NCBI GenBank assembly: GCA_035552735.1
Contig: DASZKX010000015.1
Span: 1-15,042, forward strand
Length of the DNA stretch: 15,042 bases
DNA from: VAZQ01 sp035552735
GTDB taxonomy: Bacteria; Pseudomonadota; Alphaproteobacteria; Rhizobiales; Xanthobacteraceae
Direction of reading: 5' to 3'
The notes below the pieces were generated by a model, which was given only the letters and a program-made list of their open reading frames with translations, made no database searches and was not told the DNA's origin. Position numbers and translations under genes: made by a program. Below, piece by piece: positions 1-7,244 of this stretch; position 1 is the stretch's first letter; the number at the start of each line of letters is the position of its first letter.

Positions 1-1392
1 GCCGCTCTGGGCGAGCTTCCTGGGGATCGGCAGATAGCCGGCTTCCGGCATCGCGGCCGCGGAGCGGGGGCCGGCATTCTGCAGCACCAGGACGTCTTGC
101 GGCGTGACATCGAGCGCGGGATCGTCGATGCGGGCCGCGAGATCGGCCAGCGAGGAGAAAACCACCGCCCGGCCCTGATGCTCGAACAGCTTGGCGTCGG
201 CGGCCGCGCGCTTGAAGATGGCGCCTTTGGGGGCGAGATTGCCGAACAGCGCGATGATGCCGCCGCTCGCCTCGATCGGTTGCTCGCGCGCCGCGATGAT
301 CGAACGGTCGATCCAAAGGTTCCCGTCGGAGACCAGCCGCTCGCCCAGGGTTTCTCCGGTCACCGTCATGCAATCGAGATGCAGGAGCGGCTTGAGCTCG
401 CGCAACAAGACACCCATTCCGCCGGCCGCAAAGAAGTCCTCCATGTAGCCGTTGCCGACCGGCTTGAGGTCGACCAGCAGCGGCGTGGAGTCCGACAGCT
501 CGTTGAAACGTTGCAGCGACACGTTCACGCCGGCGCGGCCCGCGATCGCGGTCAGATGGATCACCGCATTGGTCGAGCCGCCGATCGCCAGGATGACGCG
601 CAGCGCATTTTCGACCGACTTGGCATTGATCATCCGGTCGGGCGTGAGATCGGACCCGATGAGCCGGACGGCGGCCGCACCGGTCGCCTCGGCGGCGCGC
701 AGCCGATCCGCATGCACGGCCGGGATAGCGGCGGTGCCCGGCAGGATCATGCCGAGAGCCTCGGCCGCGCACGCCATGGTGGAGGCCGTGCCCATCACGG
801 CGCAAGTCCCGGCCGTGACCGCAAGCCGGCCCTCGACCTCCATGATCTCGCTCTGCGAGACCTCGCCGGCGCGGTAGCGCGCCCAAAAGCGCCGGCAGTC
901 CGTACAGGCGCCGAGCCGCTCGCCGCGATGGCGGCCGGTCATCATCGGTCCCGCCACCAGCATGACGGCGGGGCGGCCGGCCGAAACCGCCCCCATCAGC
1001 TGCGCCGGCACGGTCTTGTCGCAGCCGCCCATGAGCACGACCGCGTCCATGGGCTGCGCGCGGATCATCTCCTCGGTGTCCATCGACATGAGGTTGCGAT
1101 ATTTGAGGCTGGTAGGTTCGAGAAAGACCTCGCCCAGCGAGATGGTCGGGAACTCGACCGGCAGGGCGCCCGCCGCCAGGACGCCGCGTTTGACCGCCTC
1201 AAGCAGCTCCGGGAAGTGGCGATGGCAGTTGTTGAATCCAGAGGCGGTATGGGCGATGCCGACCACGGGCTTGGCCAGCATCGCGTGCGAATAGCCCATG
1301 GATAGCGCAAAGGAGCGGCGCAGATAGAGCGAGAAGTCCCTGTCGCCGTAATTGGTCAGGCCGTTGGCGAAGCCCACCGTCCGTTCAGTCAT
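1..1392 (-). CDS. IlvD/Edd family dehydratase (sugar-acid or dihydroxy-acid dehydratase), C-terminus cut off by window edge
   Basis: Fe-S dehydratase that removes water from a 2,3-dihydroxy acid to give a 2-keto acid. 464 codons are present without a stop; the family usually has about 570-600 residues, so roughly the last fifth lies outside the window. Visible signatures are NNCHRHFPEL with Cys56, MGGCDKTVPA with Cys124 and Lys126, and TAGTCAVMGTAST with Cys197. Their spacing fits the three cluster ligands and the Mg-binding lysine known for this family. The sequence ends in AGYLPIPRKLAQSGG, just before the region that holds the DARMSG motif in relatives. The start is the ATG at 1392, preceded by an AGAGGA Shine-Dalgarno. 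The CDK and C-terminal context resemble sugar-acid dehydratases such as L-arabinonate dehydratase more than biosynthetic IlvD, but the substrate cannot be fixed from sequence. It is transcribed away from the chemoreceptor gene. Confidence 0.9.
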   Translation of the reverse strand, partial: MTERTVGFANGLTNYGDRDFSLYLRRSFALSMGYSHAMLAKPVVGIAHTASGFNNCHRHFPELLEAVKRGVLAAGALPVEFPTISLGEVFLEPTSLKYRNLMSMDTEEMIRAQPMDAVVLMGGCDKTVPAQLMGAVSAGRPAVMLVAGPMMTGRHRGERLGACTDCRRFWARYRAGEVSQSEIMEVEGRLAVTAGTCAVMGTASTMACAAEALGMILPGTAAIPAVHADRLRAAEATGAAAVRLIGSDLTPDRMINAKSVENALRVILAIGGSTNAVIHLTAIAGRAGVNVSLQRFNELSDSTPLLVDLKPVGNGYMEDFFAAGGMGVLLRELKPLLHLDCMTVTGETLGERLVSDGNLWIDRSIIAAREQPIEASGGIIALFGNLAPKGAIFKRAAADAKLFEHQGRAVVFSSLADLAARIDDPALDVTPQDVLVLQNAGPRSAAAMPEAGYLPIPRKLAQSG

Positions 1393-1472
1393 GATGCATT
1401 CCTCTCAAGTCGGCGGGCACGAGTCAGCGGGCAACAGCACAGATTTTAGACGAAGTGCCAATAAATTATCCC

Positions 1473-1485
1473 GTTGCGGCGCAAC
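1473..1485. promoter_or_regulatory. Perfect palindrome, candidate operator in the divergent promoter region
   Basis: GTTGCG-G-CGCAAC is a perfect 6+1+6 inverted repeat in the 165-base spacer between the dehydratase and the chemoreceptor. On the minus strand it sits directly upstream of GATAAT (1470-1465), a good -10 hexamer; the matching -35 position (TTTCGT, 1493-1488) is poor. A repressor bound here would lie in the spacer of that putative dehydratase promoter. The palindrome is seen directly; the operator role is inference. Confidence 0.35.
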
Positions 1486-1557
1486 ACACGAAAGGATTTG
1501 GTAATCGAAAACACGCAGCTTCGTCAAAGCTTCTGCAATCTCCAATAACCATCCGAA

Positions 1558-3903
1558 ATGACATCTGAAATTCGAAGCCGAGCGCCCGCGGGGTGGATAT
1601 TGCTCCCCGTCCTGCTCGCATCCGGGACATCAGCTGTGGCCGCCTGGGCCACCGAGAGCCTGCCGCTGGCCGCTGCCGCAGCGCTCGCGGCCGGCCTGCC
1701 CGCGGCATGGTGGGCCGAGCGCCGGCTGCGCTCGGTCATCGAGCCCATCGCCCAGATCGCCTCCGGCGACCGTTATGCCGCCCTCCCCGAGCGGATCGGC
1801 CGCGGCCCCATCGCCGAGATGGCGGCGGCCGCCGAGCGTATGCGCCAGTCGTTGATTGATGCCGATGCGCTCGCGGTCGCCCATCGCAGCCGTGAATCGG
1901 AATCCAAGCTGCACTTTGCCGGCCACACCTTCATCACGCAGCAATTCCGTTCGGCGATCAACGAGATGATCTCCGCCTTCGACAAGGCCGGCGAGGAGAT
2001 CCGGGTCACCGCCGCCGACCTTGGGGCGCGCAGCCAGGACATGCGCCTGCGTACGACCTCCGCGGCCGATGCGGCGGCCGATGCTGCCCGCAATGTGGAG
2101 GCGGTCGGCGCCGCGGCGCGCGATCTCCTGGCCCTGATTGCGCGCTCCGGCAATGAGGTGGCAGCCGCCAAGGACGCGACCGACCGCACGGTCGACGACC
2201 TGGCGCGCACCGACCGCACCGTCCGCAGCCTCGCCGCCGCCGCCGACCGCATCGGCATGGTGGTGAAGCTGATCGAGTCGATCGCCGCCCAGACCTCGCT
2301 GCTGGCGCTCAATGCCACCATCGAGGCCGCCCGCGCGGGCGCCGCCGGCCGCGGCTTCGCGGTGGTGGCGGGCGAGGTGAAGTCGCTGGCGCAGCAGACC
2401 GCCAAAGCGACCGGCGACATCGGGGCCCAGATTCGCGATATCCAGCAGGCCGTCGAGCAGACGGTCAGCGCCATCGCGGCGGTGTCCTCGAGCGTCACCA
2501 GCATGAGCGACACCAACCGCCGGCTCACCGGCATCCTCGATCATCAGGCGGTGGAGATCGATCGCATCGGCAACCGCGCGGAAAGCGTCGCCGGCACTGT
2601 CGCCAATGTGCTGCCGGAGATCTGTACCGCCGTCACGCAGGTCGAAGACACCGGCCATGCCGTGCTGGGGACCGCGGAAGACCTGATCGGCCGCTCGCAA
2701 TGGCTGGTGGACACGGTATCGCGCTATTTTTCCGACCTCGAAGGCGGCTCCATCAAGATCGGCGTCCTGCACTCCTTGTCCGGCACCATGACGGCGAGCG
2801 AGCGGCCGCTGCAGGAATTGCTGGTCATGCTGATCGAGCAAAAGAACGCGCGCGGCGGACTGCTCGGCCGTCCGATCGAGCCGATCATCATGAACCCAGG
2901 CTCGGATCCGAAGCTCTACGCCCAGCAGGCGCGCAAGCTCGTCGCCGAGCACAAGGTGGCGGCGATCTTCGGCTGTTGGACCTCGGCCTCGCGCAAGGAA
3001 GTGCTGCCGATCGTCGAAGGCGAGGGCAACCTGCTGTTCTATCCGAGCCAGTACGAGGGCCAGGAATCCTCGCCGAACATCTTCTATACCGGGGCCACCC
3101 CCCATCAACAGGCGGTGCCGGCCATCAATTACCTGCGCACGCTGGGCCATCGCCGTTTCTTCCTGGTCGGGTCCGACCACATCTATTCGCGCACCACCAA
3201 TGCGGTGCTCAAGGGCTACCTGGCGTCGCTGGGCATTGCCGGCGACATGATCGCGGAGCGCTACGTACCGGCCGATTTCACCGACTGGCGAGCGCTGGTC
3301 GACGACATTCGCCGCTTCGCCAAGAGCAAGCATGCGGCGATCATCGCGACCATCACCGGGGACGCCAATCTGCATTTCTTCCGCGAGCTGTCGCGTCGGC
3401 GCGTGACCGCCGCGACGATTCCGGTGATGTCGCTGTCGATCAACGAGGCCGAGCTGCCCGCACTCATGCGCTCCAATATGACGGGCCATATGGTGGCGTG
3501 GAGCTACTTGCATGCCGTCGATCGCAGAGAGAACCGCGCCTTCATCGCCGACTGGCGGCGCTTCACCGGGCAGCCGAAGGCGATGACCAACGATTCGATG
3601 GAGGCCACCTGGATCGGCTTCCACCTCTGGACCGAGGCGGTCGAAGCGGCCGGCACGACCGAGGTCGACAAGGTGCGGGCCGCGCTCGGCGGCCGCCAGA
3701 TCGCGGCGCCGAGCGGCTTTACGGTAAAGATGGATGGCAAGACCCATCACCTCTACAAGCCGGTCATGATCGGCCGCATCGGCAAGGACGGGGTTATTGT
3801 CCCGGTCTGGGTCACCGAGGGGCTGGTGCCGCCGGAGCCCTGGAGCCCGTGGCTTGCAGCGACGAGCCAGCGGGAGCCGGGCCGGACCGTCAAAGTCGCC
3901 TGA
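1558..3903 (+). CDS. Methyl-accepting chemotaxis-type receptor fused to a C-terminal UrtA/AmiC-like urea/amide-binding domain
   Basis: 781 residues. Two short hydrophobic stretches (about 13-30 and 35-52) with basic residues before and after form a hairpin with almost no periplasmic loop. A HAMP-like segment follows (about 57-105), then a helical MCP signalling domain (about 125-390). The conserved tip is at 237-285 (IAAQTSLLALN, then EAARAG and GRGFAVVAGEVKSLA). Residues 398-768 are a type I periplasmic-binding fold very like urea transporter UrtA: IGVLHSLSGTM, FGCWTSASRKEVLP, LLFYPSQYEG, NIFYTGATP, TNDSMEATWIG, APSGFTV, KPVMIG, PWSPW. The binding domain has no export signal of its own and follows the cytoplasmic signalling domain, so it should face the cytoplasm. 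No CheR/CheB-tethering pentapeptide is seen at the C-terminus. No clear Shine-Dalgarno precedes the ATG. Role inferred: sensing of urea or short amides, feeding into CheA/CheW. No chemotaxis genes are adjacent. Confidence 0.88.
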   Translation: MTSEIRSRAPAGWILLPVLLASGTSAVAAWATESLPLAAAAALAAGLPAAWWAERRLRSVIEPIAQIASGDRYAALPERIGRGPIAEMAAAAERMRQSLIDADALAVAHRSRESESKLHFAGHTFITQQFRSAINEMISAFDKAGEEIRVTAADLGARSQDMRLRTTSAADAAADAARNVEAVGAAARDLLALIARSGNEVAAAKDATDRTVDDLARTDRTVRSLAAAADRIGMVVKLIESIAAQTSLLALNATIEAARAGAAGRGFAVVAGEVKSLAQQTAKATGDIGAQIRDIQQAVEQTVSAIAAVSSSVTSMSDTNRRLTGILDHQAVEIDRIGNRAESVAGTVANVLPEICTAVTQVEDTGHAVLGTAEDLIGRSQWLVDTVSRYFSDLEGGSIKIGVLHSLSGTMTASERPLQELLVMLIEQKNARGGLLGRPIEPIIMNPGSDPKLYAQQARKLVAEHKVAAIFGCWTSASRKEVLPIVEGEGNLLFYPSQYEGQESSPNIFYTGATPHQQAVPAINYLRTLGHRRFFLVGSDHIYSRTTNAVLKGYLASLGIAGDMIAERYVPADFTDWRALVDDIRRFAKSKHAAIIATITGDANLHFFRELSRRRVTAATIPVMSLSINEAELPALMRSNMTGHMVAWSYLHAVDRRENRAFIADWRRFTGQPKAMTNDSMEATWIGFHLWTEAVEAAGTTEVDKVRAALGGRQIAAPSGFTVKMDGKTHHLYKPVMIGRIGKDGVIVPVWVTEGLVPPEPWSPWLAATSQREPGRTVKVA

Positions 3904-3939
3904 AATCCTGGCCATGGGGCTGATCCGCCCGCCCTGGGT

Positions 3940-3966
3940 CCCGCCAATACCGTCATTGCGGGGTTT
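3940..3966 (+). terminator. Possible weak intrinsic terminator after the chemoreceptor gene
   Basis: CCCGC(c)AAT pairs with ATTGCGGG around a six-base loop, giving an eight-pair stem with one bulged C, followed by only a short GTTT run. It lies 36 bases after the chemoreceptor stop and about 100 bases before hemA. The U-tract is poor, so this is a weak call. Confidence 0.3.
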
Positions 3967-4066
3967 GCGCGGCAATTCACCACCCCATTATCGGCTCGAC
4001 AAACGGGCCATAACCCCTCTAAAAATGCCGCCGAAGAGTTCCAGTGGGACCGCCGGGAAGGTTTTC

Positions 4067-5296
4067 ATGGATTACGATGTGTTTTTCGCCGGCGCTCTCG
4101 CCCGGCTCAAGGACGAGCGCCGCTATCGCGTTTTTGCCGACCTGGAGCGTCTGGCCGGTCGCTTTCCGCGCGCCATTTGGCACTCCCCCAACGGCCCCCG
4201 TGACGTGATCGTCTGGTGCTCCAACGACTATCTGGGCATGGGCCAGCACCCCAAGGTGATCGGGGCGATGGTGGAGACCGCGACCCGGATGGGCACGGGC
4301 GCCGGCGGCACCCGCAACATCGCCGGCACCAATCATCCCCTGGTCGCACTCGAGCAGGAGCTCGCCGACCTGCACGGCAAGGAGGGCGCACTCGTCTTCA
4401 CCTCGGGCTACGTGTCGAACGAAACCGGCATCTCGACCATCGCCAAGCTGCTTCCCAACTGCCTGATCCTGTCCGACGCCTTCAACCACAATTCCATGAT
4501 CGAGGGCGTGCGCCAGTCGGGATGTCAAAAGCAGATCTTCCGGCACAACGACATGGCGCACCTCGAGGATCTGCTGAAAGCCGCCGATCCGGCGCAGCCC
4601 AAGCTCATCGTCTTCGAGAGCCTCTATTCGATGGACGGCGACCTTTCGCCGATCAAGCACATATGCGATCTCGCGCAGCAATATGGCGCGCTCACCTATC
4701 TGGACGAGGTGCACGCCGTCGGCATGTATGGTCCGCGCGGCGGCGGCATGGCCGAGCTGCAGGGCGTGATGGCGCGTGTCGACGTGATCGAGGGCACGCT
4801 CGCCAAGGCGTTCGGTTGCCTGGGCGGCTATATCGCGGGGCGCGGCGCGCTGATCGACGCGGTGCGCTCCTATGCGCCAGGCTTCATCTTCACCACCGCG
4901 CTGCCGCCGGCGATCTGCGCGGCGGCCACGGCGGCGATCCGCCATCTCAAGACATCGAGCTTCGAGCGCCAACGCCATCAGGACCGCGCCGGTCGCGTCA
5001 AGGCAGTGCTGGCGGCCGCCGGACTGCCGGTCATGCCGAACGAGACCCACATCGTGCCGATCTTCGTCGGCAATGCCGAAAAATGCAAAGAGGCGACCGA
5101 CCTCCTGCTGTCCGATCACGGAATCTATATCCAGCCCATCAACTACCCAACCGTGTCGAAGGGGACGGAACGGCTGCGCATCACGCCGACGCCCTTCCAC
5201 GAGGACGCGGTGATCGACACGCTGGCCGAAGCGCTGGTTGATGTGTGGGAACGGCTTGGGCTTCCCCTCAAGGATCGCGCGCTCGCCGCCGAGTAG
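4067..5296 (+). CDS. hemA: 5-aminolevulinate synthase
   Basis: PLP enzyme condensing glycine with succinyl-CoA to 5-aminolevulinate, the first step of haem (and, where present, chlorophyll) synthesis by the C4 route of alphaproteobacteria. 409 residues, the usual length. Motifs in order: VWCSNDYLGMGQHP (49-62), GTGAGGTRNIAGTNHP (77-91), FTSGYVSNE (111-119), SDAFNHNSMIEG (136-147), FESLYSMDGD (183-192), YLDEVHAVGMYGPRG (211-225) and GTLAKAFG with the PLP lysine at about 247. The frame is open upstream to 3797, but homology begins at MDYDVFF, a typical ALAS N-terminus, and GGGAAGG lies just before that ATG, so 4067 is chosen. An in-frame ATG at 4025 is the alternative. The gene stands alone and converges on the AbrB-type gene with 16 bases between the stops. 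No FNR/FixK-type box was seen upstream. Confidence 0.96.
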   Translation: MDYDVFFAGALARLKDERRYRVFADLERLAGRFPRAIWHSPNGPRDVIVWCSNDYLGMGQHPKVIGAMVETATRMGTGAGGTRNIAGTNHPLVALEQELADLHGKEGALVFTSGYVSNETGISTIAKLLPNCLILSDAFNHNSMIEGVRQSGCQKQIFRHNDMAHLEDLLKAADPAQPKLIVFESLYSMDGDLSPIKHICDLAQQYGALTYLDEVHAVGMYGPRGGGMAELQGVMARVDVIEGTLAKAFGCLGGYIAGRGALIDAVRSYAPGFIFTTALPPAICAAATAAIRHLKTSSFERQRHQDRAGRVKAVLAAAGLPVMPNETHIVPIFVGNAEKCKEATDLLLSDHGIYIQPINYPTVSKGTERLRITPTPFHEDAVIDTLAEALVDVWERLGLPLKDRALAAE

Positions 5297-5312
5297 CGCG
5301 ACGGCACAGCCC

Positions 5313-6422
5313 TCAACCGTCACGCGGCCCCTGCCCTGGCCGCTTCCGGGGCCGGCTTTCTTGCGGAGCGACCTTGCGCCGCGCGAGCCACCGCGCCGAC
5401 AGCGCGACCGAGAACGTCACGACGAGCCAACGCGCCAATTGATGCGCTCCGACATAGACCGGATCGAGGTGAAGGGCGAGCGCGAGCACCATCATCGTAT
5501 CCTGGGCGCCGGGCGCAAACGCGATCGCCACATCGGCCGGGCGGAACGGCAGGAAATAGGCCACGATCAACACGAAGAACGAGGCCACCGCGATCGCGAC
5601 GGCGGAAGAGCCGAGTGCCGCACCGACATAGTCCAACAGCATTCTGGGAGTGGCATTGGCAAATCGCGATCCCACCACCGCCCCGAGCATGATGACGGCG
5701 CTGCTGCCGACCCACCAGGGCAAGACCGCGTGGACGTAGCCGGAGCCGTGCAACACCGCGGAGCCCGCCATGGCACCGAACAACAGGCCACCAGGAACGC
5801 GCAGCCGTCCCATGGCGAACGCCATCAGCGACGACGCGATCGCGATCATCGCCAGCTCCACGAGCGAAGAGCCCCCGACCGGCCCCGGCACCGCGATCAC
5901 GCCGCCGGCCGCGAAGCCGAACAGCGCCAGCCCTCCGGGCACCCCGATCGTGACGACCAGAACCCGCATCGTCTGCACGATGGCGACGCCACGCATATCG
6001 GCATCGAATTCCGCCGCCAGCGCGACCACCTGGGCCATGGCTCCGGGGCTCGCACCGAGCAGCGCCGAGAGCGGATCCCAGCCGTGGGCAAAACGCAGAT
6101 AGCAGGTGGTGGCCACCATCGTGCACAGCGTCGATACGGTCAGGAGCGCCACGCTGGCCGGCCAGGTCGTGATCCCGGCCAGGGTTTCGGGCGTGACCAC
6201 GGCCCCCAGCAGCATGCCGATCACAACGAAGCATACGCGCGCAAGCCACAGCGGAACCCGCACGGGCCGCCTCGCGAGGGCCGCGGTCGCGACCGCCAGC
6301 ACCGAGCCGGAAACGAGCCCTGCCGGCACTCCGATAAGGGTGAAGGCGATGCCACCGGCAGCCGCGATGAGAAGCGTCTCGGCGACCGGCAGGACGTCCT
6401 GGCGGGTGGGAAGGTCAAACAT
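5313..6422 (-). CDS. AbrB-family integral membrane protein (duplicated AbrB domain, often misnamed ammonia monooxygenase or AbrB regulator)
   Basis: 369-residue, very hydrophobic protein with roughly ten membrane segments in the inner membrane; the function of the family is unsettled. An internal duplication is readable. PGAMAQVVALAAEFD at 126-140 continues to QTMRVLVVT; PGAQDTMMVLALALHLD at 304-320 continues to QLARWLVVT. Each block is 33 residues. IGMLLGAVVTP (68-78) likewise matches IMLGAVVGS (244-252). The C-terminal tail is basic (RKRPGQGPRDG). The ATG at 6422 (MFDLPTRQDVL) best fits the start of the first domain. An ATG at 6473 would add 17 basic residues, and the frame stays open to 6740; none has a clear Shine-Dalgarno. 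Despite the name used in some databases it has no DNA-binding AbrB fold and is not an ammonia monooxygenase. Transport or membrane-associated regulation is possible but not shown. Confidence 0.82.
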   Translation of the reverse strand: MFDLPTRQDVLPVAETLLIAAAGGIAFTLIGVPAGLVSGSVLAVATAALARRPVRVPLWLARVCFVVIGMLLGAVVTPETLAGITTWPASVALLTVSTLCTMVATTCYLRFAHGWDPLSALLGASPGAMAQVVALAAEFDADMRGVAIVQTMRVLVVTIGVPGGLALFGFAAGGVIAVPGPVGGSSLVELAMIAIASSLMAFAMGRLRVPGGLLFGAMAGSAVLHGSGYVHAVLPWWVGSSAVIMLGAVVGSRFANATPRMLLDYVGAALGSSAVAIAVASFFVLIVAYFLPFRPADVAIAFAPGAQDTMMVLALALHLDPVYVGAHQLARWLVVTFSVALSARWLARRKVAPQESRPRKRPGQGPRDG

Positions 6423-6752
6423 CGGGTTGGACGCTCGGGCGGCTCGAACGCGGCGCAGCAGCTTCCGTCTCATCGAAACCGGAAACCACTCGGCCTCTCC
6501 CCCCGTTGCTCGTCGCCTATTCGGCCGGAAAGCCGGCTTCGGCCGGAAAGCCGGCTTCGGCCGGAAAGCCCGCTTCGGCCGACCGGCTTCGAACCCCGGC
6601 GCGAGCCGAGCGCAGGCGTGATCCTGGAAGTGTCCCAGGACGCCCAAACATGCCACCATCCGCGGTGAGCGCGATGCATGCCGCTTCTGCATAGCGTCGT
6701 CAAATGAGGATGACGCAGGGCACGCATGGCGGACATTCATGGCATGAGCCGC
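6423..6752. other. 330-base spacer between the AbrB-type gene and the YjbQ-family gene
   Basis: No convincing gene. The minus-strand frame of the AbrB-type gene stays open here but reads basic and repetitive (AFRPKPAFRPKP), which comes from the tandem repeats at 6520-6573. A second inverted repeat, TCCTGG (6622-6627) with CCAGGA (6635-6640), has a seven-base loop and further GGCG/CGCC pairing outside it. On the minus strand this would be leader RNA for the AbrB-type gene. No clear promoter hexamers were recognised. Confidence 0.5.
6520..6573. repeat. Three tandem 18-bp repeats forming UUCG-type hairpins
   Basis: The unit TTCGGCCGGAAAGCCGGC occurs at 6520-6537 and 6538-6555, and again at 6556-6573 with one change near its end. 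A decayed partial copy follows at about 6574-6591. Each junction reads CCGGC-TTCG-GCCGG, a five-pair GC stem closed by the very stable C(UUCG)G tetraloop. Within each unit GCCGG-AAAG-CCGGC offers an alternative stem. The array lies upstream of the AbrB-type gene (minus strand), in its possible leader or promoter region. Confidence 0.8.
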
Positions 6753-7244
6753 TCAGCGGCGAGCCCCGATGAACTGCAGAACGACCTCGCGGCGGCGCCG
6801 GGGCATGCGGTGCTCCGCTAGGTAGATGCCCTGCCAGTTGCCGAGCAGCAGGGCCCCGTCCTGCACCGGAACATGCAGGGACACTCCGGTCAGCATGGTC
6901 TTGACGTGCGAAGGCATGTCGTCCGGACCTTCACTATCGTGGCGCCAGCGTTGGCCGGGCGGCACCAGGCGCTCGAGCGCGGTGGCGAGGTCGGCGCGCA
7001 CATCCGGATCGGCGTTTTCCTGGATGACCAGGGAGGCCGAGGTATGGCGCAGATAGAGCAGCAGCGCGCCATCCTTGGCTCCGGCAGCCGCGACAAAGCG
7101 CGCCGCGTCGTCGGTGATCTCGGTGAAGCCCGGTCCGCTCGTGGGCACGATGAGGGTCGCGGTGGTCACGATCGGCGCCGTTATGCTGGTCAATTCGGAC
7201 AGCTCGCGCGGCCGGGCAGCATCGTCACCATGCCGTGTCGTCAC
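6753..7244 (-). CDS. YjbQ/UPF0047 family protein (secondary thiamine-phosphate synthase enzyme family)
   Basis: Small cytoplasmic protein of the YjbQ family. Some members have weak thiamine-phosphate synthase activity; the true role is unclear. Recognised by LYLRHTSASLVIQENADPDVRADL-type text at 63-86, WRHDSEGPDDMPSHVKTML at 100-118, and LLLGNWQGIYLAEHR (132-146) followed by a RRREVVLQFIG ending. The histidines in HTSAS, HDSEGPDDMPSH and EHR are the conserved metal-site candidates. The chosen GTG at 7244 overlaps the TGA of the upstream gene as GTGA, implying translational coupling, and gives 163 residues. A GTG at 7169 would give 138 residues, nearer the usual family length, but has no Shine-Dalgarno either. 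The first 25 residues are therefore uncertain. Confidence 0.85.
   Translation of the reverse strand: MTTRHGDDAARPRELSELTSITAPIVTTATLIVPTSGPGFTEITDDAARFVAAAGAKDGALLLYLRHTSASLVIQENADPDVRADLATALERLVPPGQRWRHDSEGPDDMPSHVKTMLTGVSLHVPVQDGALLLGNWQGIYLAEHRMPRRRREVVLQFIGARR

Noticed and set aside
97..1305. 402-codon plus-strand frame over the dehydratase gene
   Set aside because: Arg/Asp/His-rich shadow without motifs; the minus strand carries all Fe-S dehydratase signatures.
3949..3960. CCGTCATTGCGG resembling the start of short dispersed repeats of Bradyrhizobium-like genomes
   Set aside because: The similarity stops after about eleven bases, and the segment is explained by the local hairpin at 3940-3962.
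1630..3975. 781-codon open frame on the minus strand opposite the chemoreceptor gene
   Set aside because: Its low-complexity Arg/Gly/His-rich product shows no domain, and the plus strand encodes a protein with many conserved motifs. It is a high-GC shadow.
3797..4066. 90-codon N-terminal extension of hemA, overlapping the end of the chemoreceptor gene
   Set aside because: Non-homologous basic/proline-rich text; ALAS homology and the Shine-Dalgarno point to the ATG at 4067.
3904..4066. FNR/FixK-type box or clear promoter for hemA
   Set aside because: No TTGAT-N4-ATCAA element was found; the best pair (TTGCGC at 3965, CATTAT at 3986) has only a 15-base spacer and a poor -35.
4019..5323. 434-codon minus-strand frame opposite hemA
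   Set aside because: Antisense shadow; hemA is unambiguous on the plus strand.
5238..6668. 476-codon plus-strand frame opposite the AbrB-type gene
   Set aside because: Extremely Arg/His/Gln-rich composition typical of a shadow; the opposite strand encodes hydrophobic segments and an internal duplication.
6423..6740. 106-codon N-terminal extension of the AbrB-type protein
   Set aside because: It is made largely of the tandem repeat and basic residues, and the domain starts near residue 1 of the 6422 form.
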